Source: JANOAR01 sp031411235 | GTDB taxonomy: Bacteria > Verrucomicrobiota > Verrucomicrobiia > Verrucomicrobiales > Verrucomicrobiaceae | Direction of reading: 5' to 3' | Length of the DNA stretch: 51,700 nt | NCBI GenBank assembly: GCA_031411235.1 | Contig: JANOAR010000298.1 | Location: 1-51,700, forward strand | Shown here: one piece after another, positions 16,093-25,100 of the stretch | Numbering within the stretch: the first letter of the stretch is position 1 | Layout of the letters: each line of letters opens with the position of its first letter | Notes under the pieces: model-generated | Database searches by the model: none | Told to the model about the DNA's origin: nothing | The model's input: the letters and a program-made list of their open reading frames with translations, nothing else | Position numbers and translations under genes: made by a program

Positions 16093-16956
16093 CTACTGGA
16101 CGGGGACGGGGACGGTGCCGTCGGCGGTGGGCGGGATGGGCTGCGGAATGAGGACGCGACGACGCTGCACGGGGGTGGCTGGGGCACCTTGGATGTTGGA
16201 GATGCCGGGGGCTGGGGTGCGGGCGGTGGGGCCGCCGCGATTGAAGGCGCTGCCGTTGTTCATGGGTATGCCACCGGGGCCTGTGAGCTGCTGCTGCCGC
16301 TGCTGGGCGAGAGCGGCTTGTTGCTGCTGTGCAGTGCCGGGGGCTCCGGGGGCCATGCCCGGGACGGCGGCGGTGCGGGGTTGGCCAGGGTAATTTCCTG
16401 GGATGCCGGGCTGGCCGGGAGCGCGGGCTCCTGTGGCGGCGGGGGCACCTCCGCCTGCGGGGATTTCGGCAAATTTGAGATCGGCCTCTTCGCTGCCTTT
16501 GGCGATTTTGGCGACGACGAGCTTGCGGTCACGATTGGCGCTTACATTGACGATGCGGAAGCCTTCGGCATCGGGCTTCTCGGTGAGCTTGCGGGATTCG
16601 TTGGTTTTGTTGTTGCGGATGCGGACGGCGAAGACGGCTCCGGCACTGGTGACGCTGGAGAGGTTCCAGTCATCAGCGAAGGAGGCGGGGGGGTGGGGTG
16701 GGGTGGTGGTTTTGGTTTGGAAAGGGTTCCTGCTCCAAGTGGTAGCGTAGCGGCTCTCGGGGTAGGGCTCTGGGACGGCTAGGGCTTGGTCGGTGGGGGC
16801 GGGCGGCTCGGGAGTAACGGGCGGCTGGGTCTCGGTGACGGGTGGAGGTGGTGCCTCGGGCTCGGAGGGCTCTTGGGCAAAAAGGGGCATGACCACGATG
16901 CCTAGAGCGAGGAGCAGGCTCTGGGTTCTCAGATAATGATGAGGGGTGGTGGTCAT
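16093..16956 (-). CDS. GspC/PilP-like periplasmic linker protein
   Basis: A 287-residue protein with an N-terminal hydrophobic export signal (SLLLALGIVVMPLFAQ), a Pro/Glu-rich linker, a conserved-looking central segment (about 70-150, including WSRNPFQTK and VFAVRIRNNKTNESRKLTEK) and a Gly/Pro/Gln-rich C-terminal tail. The NPF motif and position between GspM/PilO- and secretin-like genes suggest it links the inner-membrane complex to the secretin, as GspC or PilP do. Sequence evidence for that fold is weak, so the name is positional. It begins 13 bp after the 16970 gene and ends 25 bp before the secretin start. Confidence 0.65.
   Translation of the reverse strand: MTTTPHHYLRTQSLLLALGIVVMPLFAQEPSEPEAPPPPVTETQPPVTPEPPAPTDQALAVPEPYPESRYATTWSRNPFQTKTTTPPHPPASFADDWNLSSVTSAGAVFAVRIRNNKTNESRKLTEKPDAEGFRIVNVSANRDRKLVVAKIAKGSEEADLKFAEIPAGGGAPAATGARAPGQPGIPGNYPGQPRTAAVPGMAPGAPGTAQQQQAALAQQRQQQLTGPGGIPMNNGSAFNRGGPTARTPAPGISNIQGAPATPVQRRRVLIPQPIPPTADGTVPVPVQ
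16687..16703 (+). repeat. G-rich tract with G-quadruplex pattern
   Basis: Runs of 7, 4 and 4 G separated by single T bases meet the usual four-run G-quadruplex pattern if the first run is split. It lies on the template strand of the GspC/PilP-like gene, where it encodes a Thr/Pro stretch. Likely a by-product of proline codons. Confidence 0.5.
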
Positions 16957-16969
16957 GACGGACGGAGAG

Positions 16970-17506
16970 TTAGGGAGCCGCGTTGCGATACCATTTTTGG
17001 ATGCGCAGGTTGGTCACTTCGACCTGAGCGGGGTCTTCGGGATCGGGGGCAAGGGCGAGGCCTTTGATGGTAATAAAGGCGTCGGGCTGCTGGAGGCCGT
17101 GGAGCCAGCGAAGCATTTTTTCCAAGGGGCCTTTGGCGCTGATGAGCATACTGGCGGAAGTGGAATCGGCGATGTCGAGGCGCTCGGGTTCCTCGGCCTG
17201 GGGGGTGACGATGGTGATGCCGTTATCCCTGGCGGTGTTGCGGATGAGTTCGTCGATGGCGTTGTCGGCGTCGGCGCGCTTGGCGGGATAGACGGGCTGC
17301 TTGGCGGCGAGCCACTCGGAGCGGGTTTTCCAGAAGTCCTTTTGGCTGAGGAGGGCTGTGGCTTCGGCTTTTTTGCTGACCAAGACGATCTCACGAGCAG
17401 CGATGGAGCTTTTCCACTGGCTCATGCGCTTGAACACGAGCCATCCGCCGCCGATGAGGATGACGCTGATGAGCAGGATGGCGAGGCGTTGTTCGCGGGC
17501 GTTCAT
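16970..17506 (-). CDS. GspM/PilO-like inner-membrane protein
   Basis: 178 residues: a very short cytoplasmic N-terminus (MNAREQR), one membrane helix (LAILLISVILIGGGWLVF), a coiled-coil-like stretch (about 30-70) and a periplasmic alpha/beta domain in which MLRWLHGLQQPDAFITIKGL resembles the ferredoxin-like fold of PilO and GspM. Such proteins pair with GspL or PilN on the periplasmic side to form the assembly platform. It starts six bases after the GspL-like gene and precedes the GspC/PilP-like gene. Gene order (L/MN, M/O, C/P, D/Q) supports the call more strongly than the sequence. Confidence 0.7.
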   Translation of the reverse strand: MNAREQRLAILLISVILIGGGWLVFKRMSQWKSSIAAREIVLVSKKAEATALLSQKDFWKTRSEWLAAKQPVYPAKRADADNAIDELIRNTARDNGITIVTPQAEEPERLDIADSTSASMLISAKGPLEKMLRWLHGLQQPDAFITIKGLALAPDPEDPAQVEVTNLRIQKWYRNAAP

Positions 17507-17512
17507 GGGCTT

Positions 17513-18733
17513 TTAGGACGAGGTGTCCTCGGGGGCGACGGGTGGGGCGCATTCGGCGGTGAAGCTGAATTTGCCATCGGGCTTGGGGGCACCAGCGGGG
17601 AAGTCCCAGAGGAGTCCGGCGAAGGCAGCGGCGGCTCCGAGGTCATCGCGAAGGCGATTGATGTACTGCTGGTTGGAGGCCTCGCCGCGCAGGCGGACGT
17701 AGCCGTTTTCGGTGAGTTCAAAGGATTCAATGCGCAGACCGTCGTCGGGCAAAAGGCTGGCGACTTGGTGGTAGAGTTCGTTGGCGGATTTGTCGCGATT
17801 GACGGCGGTGTCGAGGGCGAGGGATTTCGCCTGAGCGTCGCGGATGGTGTTCAATTCTGGTTCAAGGGCTTCGATGCGGGCGGATTCGGCGATGAGGCTG
17901 CGCTCGCGGCTCCAGAGTCTGCCAGCGAAGGTGCCGAGCATGACCATGATGACCAGCACGGCTCCTGCGGCGGCTAGGAAGAAGGTCTGGCGCTGCTTCT
18001 GCTCATAACGACGCTGGACGATGGGCGGCGGGACGAGTCTCCAGCCTTCATTGGGCAGCTTGGGTAGGGGCGAGGTCTCGGTGGAAACGGGCAGGTCGAT
18101 GGCGCGTGCGAAGTCGCCGAGGTCAGTCGCAGGGGCATTGGCTGGTGTTTGCACGACGACTTCGGTGGTCTCTGGCGCGATGCCTGCGAGGTCGAGGGCG
18201 GCGAGGATGCAACGCAACTCGGCGGCGGCGTCCTCGTCGGCATGACGAGCGGTGAGGGACTGGGCGTGGAGGGGCTGGCCATGCTCGTCGGGGATGGCGA
18301 CAGTGAGCAGCCCGCCCTCATTCCAGAGGCTGACTTCATGGTACTTGAGGGTGCGAAACGAGACGGATGGTGCGTAGCGAGCCTCCATGCCGTCGGCGAG
18401 TGTGGCGACGGGTAAAGCGCCGACTTGAGCAGTGACCCAGGAGCGCTGCTCGCGCAGGGCGGCGTCGCGCGTGTGGATGTCGAAGTCATCGCTGGTGAGG
18501 CTGGTGAGGCCGAGGCCTTCGAGTTCGAGTTGTGCGGCAGCCTCGCGCCTGAGGGGCTCCATGGCGGGGAAGCGCATGGGGATGGAAACGACGGAGCGCA
18601 TGGGCAGCGCGATCCAGTCGGGGGTTTTCGTTTTCCCTGGCTCCAGAGGTGCCGAGCCCTCTCTCCCGCCAGCACGCCACGACTCTTGGCCGTCGGCTCC
18701 AGGCAGGGTAAAGAACTCTTCGGTTGTTTTCAT
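17513..18733 (-). CDS. GspL or PilM/PilN-like assembly platform protein
   Basis: 406 residues from ATG 18733. The N-terminal two thirds resemble an actin-like GspL/PilM cytoplasmic domain (IALPMRSVVSIPMRFP, GLGLTSLTSDDFDIHT); a membrane helix follows (about 272-295, FFLAAAGAVLVIMVMLGTF), then a periplasmic coiled coil and a small PilN-like domain (DGLRIESFELTENGYVRLRG). It would anchor the assembly motor at the inner membrane. No GspE/PilB ATPase, GspF/PilC or pilin is in the window, so the machine is incomplete here. It is the first gene of the cluster. An in-frame ATG at 18898 gives an extension without conserved features. Confidence 0.75.
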   Translation of the reverse strand: MKTTEEFFTLPGADGQESWRAGGREGSAPLEPGKTKTPDWIALPMRSVVSIPMRFPAMEPLRREAAAQLELEGLGLTSLTSDDFDIHTRDAALREQRSWVTAQVGALPVATLADGMEARYAPSVSFRTLKYHEVSLWNEGGLLTVAIPDEHGQPLHAQSLTARHADEDAAAELRCILAALDLAGIAPETTEVVVQTPANAPATDLGDFARAIDLPVSTETSPLPKLPNEGWRLVPPPIVQRRYEQKQRQTFFLAAAGAVLVIMVMLGTFAGRLWSRERSLIAESARIEALEPELNTIRDAQAKSLALDTAVNRDKSANELYHQVASLLPDDGLRIESFELTENGYVRLRGEASNQQYINRLRDDLGAAAAFAGLLWDFPAGAPKPDGKFSFTAECAPPVAPEDTSS

Positions 18734-19061
18734 ATAAAGTGCCAGGAGGCGAGGCGGGCTGCCGGAGAAAAAAATGACGTGTGGCGACTGTGGCCGGGCA
18801 TAAAAAAGAGCGGAGTCTATCTGAGCTACCGAGGAGCGCAAGATATGGCTGTGTGACAGTGGTGGCGGTGAGATGAGTTTAAGGTTCTTCGCCTGCATAA
18901 CGCCGCCAAACGGTGGTCTCCAAAGCCAGGATCAACTTTCTTTCAACGAAATTCACCCGACAAGCGTCTCTGTATCGCAACATCTGTAAGTGAGAGTCAA
19001 AAATGGTTTTTACTTTTGGTTGTGGTTGCCCGGCACAGAAAACGTCCATATTACCCTGAAC
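18734..19061. other. Divergent intergenic region
   Basis: This 328-bp gap lies between the GspL-like gene (minus) and the RodZ-like gene (plus). It contains in-frame extensions of both neighbours but nothing that looks conserved. A weak promoter-like pair for the plus gene (TTGCCC, 17 bases, TATTAC) lies at about 19026-19054, very close to its ATG; I give it little weight. Confidence 0.4.
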
Positions 19062-19643
19062 ATGGAACAGACCCTATCTCAAAAGCTCAAAGCCTCGCGT
19101 GAAGCACAAGGACTCACGCTTGCTGATGCTGCCCATGCCACGCGCATCCCGATGCCCAGGCTCCAGCAATTGGAGACGGCCAACTACGCTGCTTTTGGCA
19201 ACATGGCCTACGCTAGGTCTTTCATTCGCCTTTATAGCCGCTACCTCGGCGTCAATGCGGACTCGGTCATCAATGAATTGCCAGAGCCCATCCTGTGCGG
19301 CAGGGCCGATTACCGTTATCTCACAGAGACTTTTGGCCCCTGGATTCAGAGCGGTCAGGAGCGTCGCCCTGGGCCGATGCGGATGGTCAAAAAGAGCAAC
19401 TCGCGGGCTATCCCTGCACTGGTGATGTTTACACTGCTCAGCGTTGCGACGTTTTCGATCCTGAAGGCGGGACTGCTCTCAGCGCAGGCCAAGCCAGCCA
19501 TGGCAGAGTCCCAAACCGCGCCTGCTACCGTGCCATCCAAAGCACTGGAAACTGGCGTGCAGGTGACTCGGGCGACGATGGCGGGACAGTCCGCTGCGGT
19601 TCGAGTGACGATCTCTAAGGCGATCCCGGTGGAGGCGAATTAA
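19062..19643 (+). CDS. RodZ-like helix-turn-helix membrane protein
   Basis: 193 residues from ATG 19062. Residues 1-75 form an Xre/HTH_25-type domain (LSQKLKASREAQGLTLADAA, then MAYARSFIRLYSRYLGV), as in the cytoskeletal protein RodZ. A basic linker (MVKKSNSR) precedes one membrane helix (AIPALVMFTLLSVATFSIL), followed by a short extracytoplasmic Ala/Thr-rich tail. It lacks the large periplasmic RodZ domain. RodZ couples MreB to the cell-wall machinery; here the partner is not visible. It reads away from the secretion cluster and is followed directly by a small membrane-protein gene, whose GTG start touches its TAA stop. Confidence 0.78.
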   Translation: MEQTLSQKLKASREAQGLTLADAAHATRIPMPRLQQLETANYAAFGNMAYARSFIRLYSRYLGVNADSVINELPEPILCGRADYRYLTETFGPWIQSGQERRPGPMRMVKKSNSRAIPALVMFTLLSVATFSILKAGLLSAQAKPAMAESQTAPATVPSKALETGVQVTRATMAGQSAAVRVTISKAIPVEAN

Positions 19644-19979
19644 GTGCGCACCATGCCCAGCGCTTCGCCACCGACTTCCCGAGCTTGGATCGTGGTGAAT
19701 TGTGCTGTGGTTTTACTGCTCATCGGTGGTGGCGGTTATCTCATTGCGACCAACGAAGAGGCAGCGGAGGTCGCTGGCACGGCGTTTTGGGGTGGATTTA
19801 CCTTTTTCACAACGCCGTTCGTGCTGGAAACGACGGTTGCTATTCTCGCCATTTTAGCCGTGGGGATTATCAATCAACGCCGGCTCGAGCGCGAGGGCGA
19901 TGGCTGGGTTTATCTGCCCAAGCCCGAGGATAAATCCGAGGCTGCGAGCAAAGAAAAGCAAGATGCCTCGCTGCCATAA
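19644..19979 (+). CDS. Small two-helix membrane protein
   Basis: 111 residues, unrecognised. Two hydrophobic segments are visible (WIVVNCAVVLLLIGGGGYLI and TPFVLETTVAILAILAVGII), followed by a charged C-terminus ending in a Lys/Glu/Ser-rich tail. The start is a GTG immediately after the stop of the RodZ-like gene; an ATG nine bases later is an alternative. The tight junction indicates translational coupling and a shared role with the RodZ-like protein. Confidence 0.65.
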   Translation: MRTMPSASPPTSRAWIVVNCAVVLLLIGGGGYLIATNEEAAEVAGTAFWGGFTFFTTPFVLETTVAILAILAVGIINQRRLEREGDGWVYLPKPEDKSEAASKEKQDASLP

Positions 19980-19999
19980 CAGGCGCTGAGACAGAGAGC

Positions 20000-22093
20000 T
20001 TAAGCGGCTTGTCTGACGAGGTTTTGCAGCAGGAGCATGCTGGTTTCTATGGTCTGGGAGGCGGCGGTATCGGCGGCTTGAGCCATGCTGGAAGTGGTGA
20101 CGCCGTGCAGCACTTCGCGCAATTCTGTGGCGCTGGCGTAGCGATGGTCGCGCTCGGGTTCCATAGTTTTGATGATGATATGGTCGAAGCGAGGATCGAC
20201 GCCGACGAGTTCACTGGGCAGGCGGAAGCGCCCGCGCGGTATTTGCCCGGTGAGCATTTGGTAAAGCATGACGCCGAGCGAGTAGAGGTCGGCGCGGTGA
20301 TCGACAGCGACGCCTTGGATGTAGCGTTCCGGGGCGACGAAGTCGTGGGTGCCTAGGGCGATGCTGCCTGTGGTGATAGCGGTGAGGCTGTCGTCGGTGA
20401 CTTTGGCGAGGCCGAAGTCGGCGACTTTGACGCTGCCGTCGGCGGCAACAATGACGTTGGCGGGTTTGATGTCGCGATGCAGTACGCCGCGTGCGTGGGC
20501 GTAGGTGAGTGCCTCGCAGACGCGCATGGCGATGGCGACGGCGTGCTGGGGGTGCAGCTTGCCATCGCGTTGCATGAGCTTGGCGACGTCGGTGCCGTCC
20601 ACGTATTCCATGGCGAAGTACAACATGCCGCTGGCGGTCTGGCCAAAGTCATGCACGGCAACGATGGAGGAGTGGTTGAGCTTGGCCATGACGATGGCTT
20701 CAGCGCGGAAGCGTTCGACGAAGTTGACGAGGCCATACTCGGCAAGGCTGCTGGGTAGGACTTTGATGGCGACGGTGCGGTTGAGCGAGCGTTGGGTGGC
20801 CTTGTAAACGGCTCCCATACCGCCTTGGCCGAGTAGGCCGGTGAGTTGGTAGCTGGGCAGGTCGAGCTGCAATTGCTCCAAAGTGGGCGCGGTGGGGCAA
20901 GGTTGCGCCGTAGGCTTGAGCGCGGCAGCGAGTTCGTTGGCCGCTTTTTGTGTCCAGCCTGAGATGCTGTCTCGGGCGATGTGGGCGGCGGTTTGTATCG
21001 TTTCGGGACGCAGGGTGGTGGTGACGGGTGTGGAGGGGAGGATGCGATGGGAGAGGGTGCTCGGCGTTTCGGGAGGGAGGAGACGCCAGACAGGTTGTTT
21101 GCCGATGCCGCGCAGGTCGAGTCTGCCGCAGTCTTCGCAGTCATAGACATTGCGGATGAGGGCACGGGTGGTGCCGCAGAGAAGGATGTCGCCGGGCTGG
21201 GCGAGGCGTTCGAGACGACTGGCGTGGTTGACGGTGTCGCCCCAGACGTCGTAGATGAAGCGATGGTGGCCGATGACGCCGGCGATGACGGCACCGCTGG
21301 CAATGCCCGTGCGCAGCACCCAGGGATGAAGGCGATGCTCATTGAGCCGAGCGAGGCGTTTGTTAATGGAGAGGGCACAGGCCACGAGGGCCTGGGCGAA
21401 GTCGGGGCGCGAGTGGGGCAGGCCGGAGGCAACGAGGTAGGCGTCGCCGATGCTCTTTACCTTCTCGACACCGTGGGCTTTGATTTCCTCGTCGAAGAGG
21501 GCAAAGAGGGCGCTCAACTGCTCGATCATGACGCGCGGCTCGGTCTCATGGCACCAGGTGGTGAAGCCCACGATGTCCATGAAGAGGATGCTGGCTTCGG
21601 GGAGGTAGTCGGCAATGGAATGCTCGCCTGACTTGAGCCGATGGGCGATTTGCGGCGGGAGGATGTTGGTGAGGAGGTCGTCGGCTCGGCTCATTTGGTC
21701 GCGCAGTCGGCCATCATAGCTGAGGACGCGCTCGCCTGCGCGGAGGCGGCTGAGGAGTTCGCCCTCGTGGACGGGCTTGGAGAGGAAGTCGTCGGCTCCG
21801 CTTCTCATGCCTTTGATGAGGTCGTCCTTGCCACTCTTGGCGGTGATCATGATGGCATAGACATAGCGATCCGTGATCTCGGCTTTGATGCGGGAGCAGA
21901 GGGTGAGGCCGTCCATGCCGGGGAGCTGCCAGTCGATGAAGGTGAAGCTGACGCTGGGGTCGTTACTGAGGATGTCCCAACCCTCCTCGCCTGTGTCGGC
22001 GAGGATGACTTCATAGCCGCTGAGGCCGACGAGGTCGCTGAGGATGCTCTGGCTGACGGGGTCGTCTTCGACTATCAATATCTTGGGCTTCAT
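20000..22093 (-). CDS. Receiver - class III adenylate cyclase - Ser/Thr protein kinase fusion
   Basis: 697 residues from ATG 22093 (an upstream in-frame extension is not conserved). Residues 3-120 are an intact receiver (ILIVEDD, phospho-acceptor D54, K106). Residues 140-340 are a class III nucleotide cyclase: metal ligands D173 (FMDIVGFTT) and D217 (SIGDAYL), adenine-selecting K213 and D282 (YDVWGD), and transition-state N289/R293, all as in adenylate cyclases. Residues 415-680 are a Hanks-type kinase with the G-loop GQGGMGAVY, K444 (VAIK), HRDIKPAN (539-546), DFG (559-561) and APE (587-589). All three modules appear active. No membrane segment. It follows the hybrid histidine kinase gene by 86 bp, so phosphotransfer from that kinase to D54 probably controls cAMP synthesis, Ser/Thr phosphorylation or both. 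Confidence 0.93.
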   Translation of the reverse strand: MKPKILIVEDDPVSQSILSDLVGLSGYEVILADTGEEGWDILSNDPSVSFTFIDWQLPGMDGLTLCSRIKAEITDRYVYAIMITAKSGKDDLIKGMRSGADDFLSKPVHEGELLSRLRAGERVLSYDGRLRDQMSRADDLLTNILPPQIAHRLKSGEHSIADYLPEASILFMDIVGFTTWCHETEPRVMIEQLSALFALFDEEIKAHGVEKVKSIGDAYLVASGLPHSRPDFAQALVACALSINKRLARLNEHRLHPWVLRTGIASGAVIAGVIGHHRFIYDVWGDTVNHASRLERLAQPGDILLCGTTRALIRNVYDCEDCGRLDLRGIGKQPVWRLLPPETPSTLSHRILPSTPVTTTLRPETIQTAAHIARDSISGWTQKAANELAAALKPTAQPCPTAPTLEQLQLDLPSYQLTGLLGQGGMGAVYKATQRSLNRTVAIKVLPSSLAEYGLVNFVERFRAEAIVMAKLNHSSIVAVHDFGQTASGMLYFAMEYVDGTDVAKLMQRDGKLHPQHAVAIAMRVCEALTYAHARGVLHRDIKPANVIVAADGSVKVADFGLAKVTDDSLTAITTGSIALGTHDFVAPERYIQGVAVDHRADLYSLGVMLYQMLTGQIPRGRFRLPSELVGVDPRFDHIIIKTMEPERDHRYASATELREVLHGVTTSSMAQAADTAASQTIETSMLLLQNLVRQAA

Positions 22094-22179
22094 GGCGGGA
22101 GGAGAGTGTGGCGGAGGGAAAAGGGACAATGGGGAGGGACATCGAACCTTGAATGATAGTGGGGCGTTGTGTGCGGAAG

Positions 22180-25100
22180 TCACTCCGCCCACTCAACGAC
22201 ATTGAGAGCTTGCTGAAGGCGGTCGATTTCCATGATGAGCGTGTCGTGCAGGCTGGCGACGGCGGCGATGTCTTCGCTTTGGTTTTCCATTCGAGCGGCC
22301 AGTTTAGCGACGCCTAGGGCTCCGATGTTGCCTGCGGCACCACGGATGCTGTGGGCGATGCGTTTGGCCTGGGCATGGTCGTTGGCTTGGATGGCTGCCT
22401 TTAATTCACCGAGCCAGGTGGGCACTTTTTTCCACCAGATGCCGATGGCTTTGCGCAGGATGGTGCTCTTCCCACCGGTGACGGCTAGGCCAGCGTCGAG
22501 GTCGAAGATGGGGCCAGTGGCCAGGGTGGTGGTGGTGGTGGCGGGCGTGGGTTTGATGGGCTGGCTGCTGCTACTGGCTCGCTGCTCGTGGATGACGCTG
22601 GCATATTTTTTCACGATGCGGGTGAGCAGGGCAAAGGTGACGGGCTTGGCGAGGTAGTCGTCCATGCCGGAGGCGAGGCATTTTTCGCGGTCGCCCTCCA
22701 TGGCGAAGGCGGTCATGGCGATGATGGTGGGACGCGGGCTGGGATTGATCTGGCGAATTTTCCGTGTCGCGGTGAAGCCGTCCATCTCGGGCATTTGGCA
22801 GTCCATGAAGATGATCTCGTAGGCGTTAGCGGTGGCCTTTTCGACGGCTTCGATGCCGTTGCAGGCGACTTCGACGAGGCAGTCCAGCGTGGCGAGCATG
22901 GAGGTGGCGATCTCGGCGTTGACTTCGTTATCCTCGGCGAGCAGTACGCGCAGAGCGTTGGCGCTGGGCTCGCTGATCATAGAGTCCAAGGAAGCCAGCG
23001 CCGTCTCGACGGCGGAGGTAGCGGCAGCACCTGAGCTGTCTGCGGCGGCGGCCGCAGGGGTACCCGTGGCTGTGCTAGCAGCGCGGGGTTGCCCTTCGAT
23101 GGCGGAAGCGATGGCCTGCTGCATTTCAAACTGACGCATGGGTTTTAATAAATGAGCAACCATGCCTGCTTCGCTAAGGATGCGGCGCTGGTCGTCGGTA
23201 AAGGTGCTGGAACTGAGCATGATGATCGCGATGTCGTCGATCTCGGGCTCAGCACGGATCGCGTTGGCGAGCATGACGCCGTCCATGCCGGGCATGTGGA
23301 AGTCGAGCACGGCGACTTGGTAGGATTCGCCTTTGCGGGTGGCATCGCGAAGGACTCGGAGAGCATCCTCGCCGGACTCGCAGACGGTGTGCTGCTTGAT
23401 GTGCCAGGTGTTGAAGACCTCGGTGAGCATCTCGCGATTCACGGGGTGATCATCCACGCCGATGATGCGGATGTCGCTGAAATCTGGCGTGACGTCCGAA
23501 GCGCTGACGGCTTCGCTGATGGGCAGGGTGACCTGGACTTTGAAGGTGGAACCGACGCCGAGGGTGCTATCGACGGTGATAGTCCCGCCCATTATTTCGA
23601 CAAGCTGCTTACTGATGGCGAGGCCGAGGCCAGTGCCGCCGAATTTGCGCGAAGTACTGCTCTCGGCCTGCTCGAAGTTTTGGAACAAACGCTTCATGGC
23701 TTCGGAGCTGATGCCGATGCCCGTATCGTGAATGCTGAAGAGGAGAGTGACTTCGCCGTCTTGGCGGGATAGCGGTTCAACAGTGACGAGGACGTGGCCT
23801 TCGGCAGTGAATTTGATCGAGTTGCCGATGAGGTTAGTGAGGATCTGGCGGATGCGCACCGCATCGCCGTGAACCATGCTGGGGGCGTTGGCATCGTAGC
23901 GGACGATGAACTCCAGGCCTTTACCAAAGGCGCTGGGGGCGAGTAGCATGGCGACATCATCCAGAGTGCGGCGCAGGTCGAAGCTCGCGGGGTGGAGGGA
24001 GAGCTTGCCAGCCTCCATTTTGGAGATGTCGAGGATGTCGTTTAAAATCGCGAGCAGCACTTCGGCAGAGCTGCGGATGGTCTCGACGTAGTGCTTGGGG
24101 CGGGGCGGCAGGTCGATGTTCATGAGCAGCTCGGCCATGCCGATGACGCCGTTCATGGGGGTGCGGATTTCATGGCTCATGTTGGCCAGGAAGTCGGCCT
24201 TGGAGCGGGCGGCGGATTCGGCTTTGAGCTTGGCGACCTTGAGTTCATCCTCGATGACTTTTTGGTGCGAGATGTCCATCAACAAACCTTGCCAGACGAT
24301 GTCGCCATTCTCGGCTAGCTCGGGGCGCGAGGCGGCATGGAACCACTTCAATTTGCCCGAGGGGGTGATGATGCGGCCCTCGAACTCCCAGCGGGAGAGC
24401 GACATGGCGCTGTCCATCACGCTCTGCTGGAAAGGGCCGATGTCGTCGGGATGAATGAGTCGGACGATGGGGGCGGCGTCGTACTGAACCTCGGCGGGAT
24501 CGATTTCCCAAATATCTCGCGCACCAGGGCTAGCATAGGGGAAGGAGGCCTTGCCATCGGGCGAGAGGGTGAACTTATAAATCATCCCTGGGGCGTTGGC
24601 CGCCATCGTTTCAAAGCTGTGCTCGTGCTGTTCGAGCATCCGCTTGAGTTGGATGTGCTCGCTGTTGTCTTCGACGATGATGATGTGGCGCTGGCCATCC
24701 GCCGTCTGATCCGTGCGGGAGGAAATCGCGAGCTGCAGGGTTCGCCCACCAGCGCTGTGGTAGGCCATGCCCCAGTCATGCAGGCCACTGCTGGTGAGCT
24801 GTGGCCAACGCGATACTTTGCCCTCAGTGGGCGGCAGTACCTCAGCAATGCTGCGCCCAAGGAGGCTGCCAGCGTCGAGCCCTACGATGGCCGAGAAGGC
24901 GGGGTTCACACGTTGCACGGCGAGGGCACCATCGACGATGGCAACACCCGTGCTCAGGGCATCCATGAAGTCGGGAGTGGAGTTTGTGCTGGGCGTTGCG
25001 CTGCTAGTGCCAGTGCTCAGGGGATGAAGGTAAATGATAGCGACCTCCTGCCCGGCGACTTGCACACGCGTGACGCTGGCGCTCAGGGCGGTGGCTGGCC

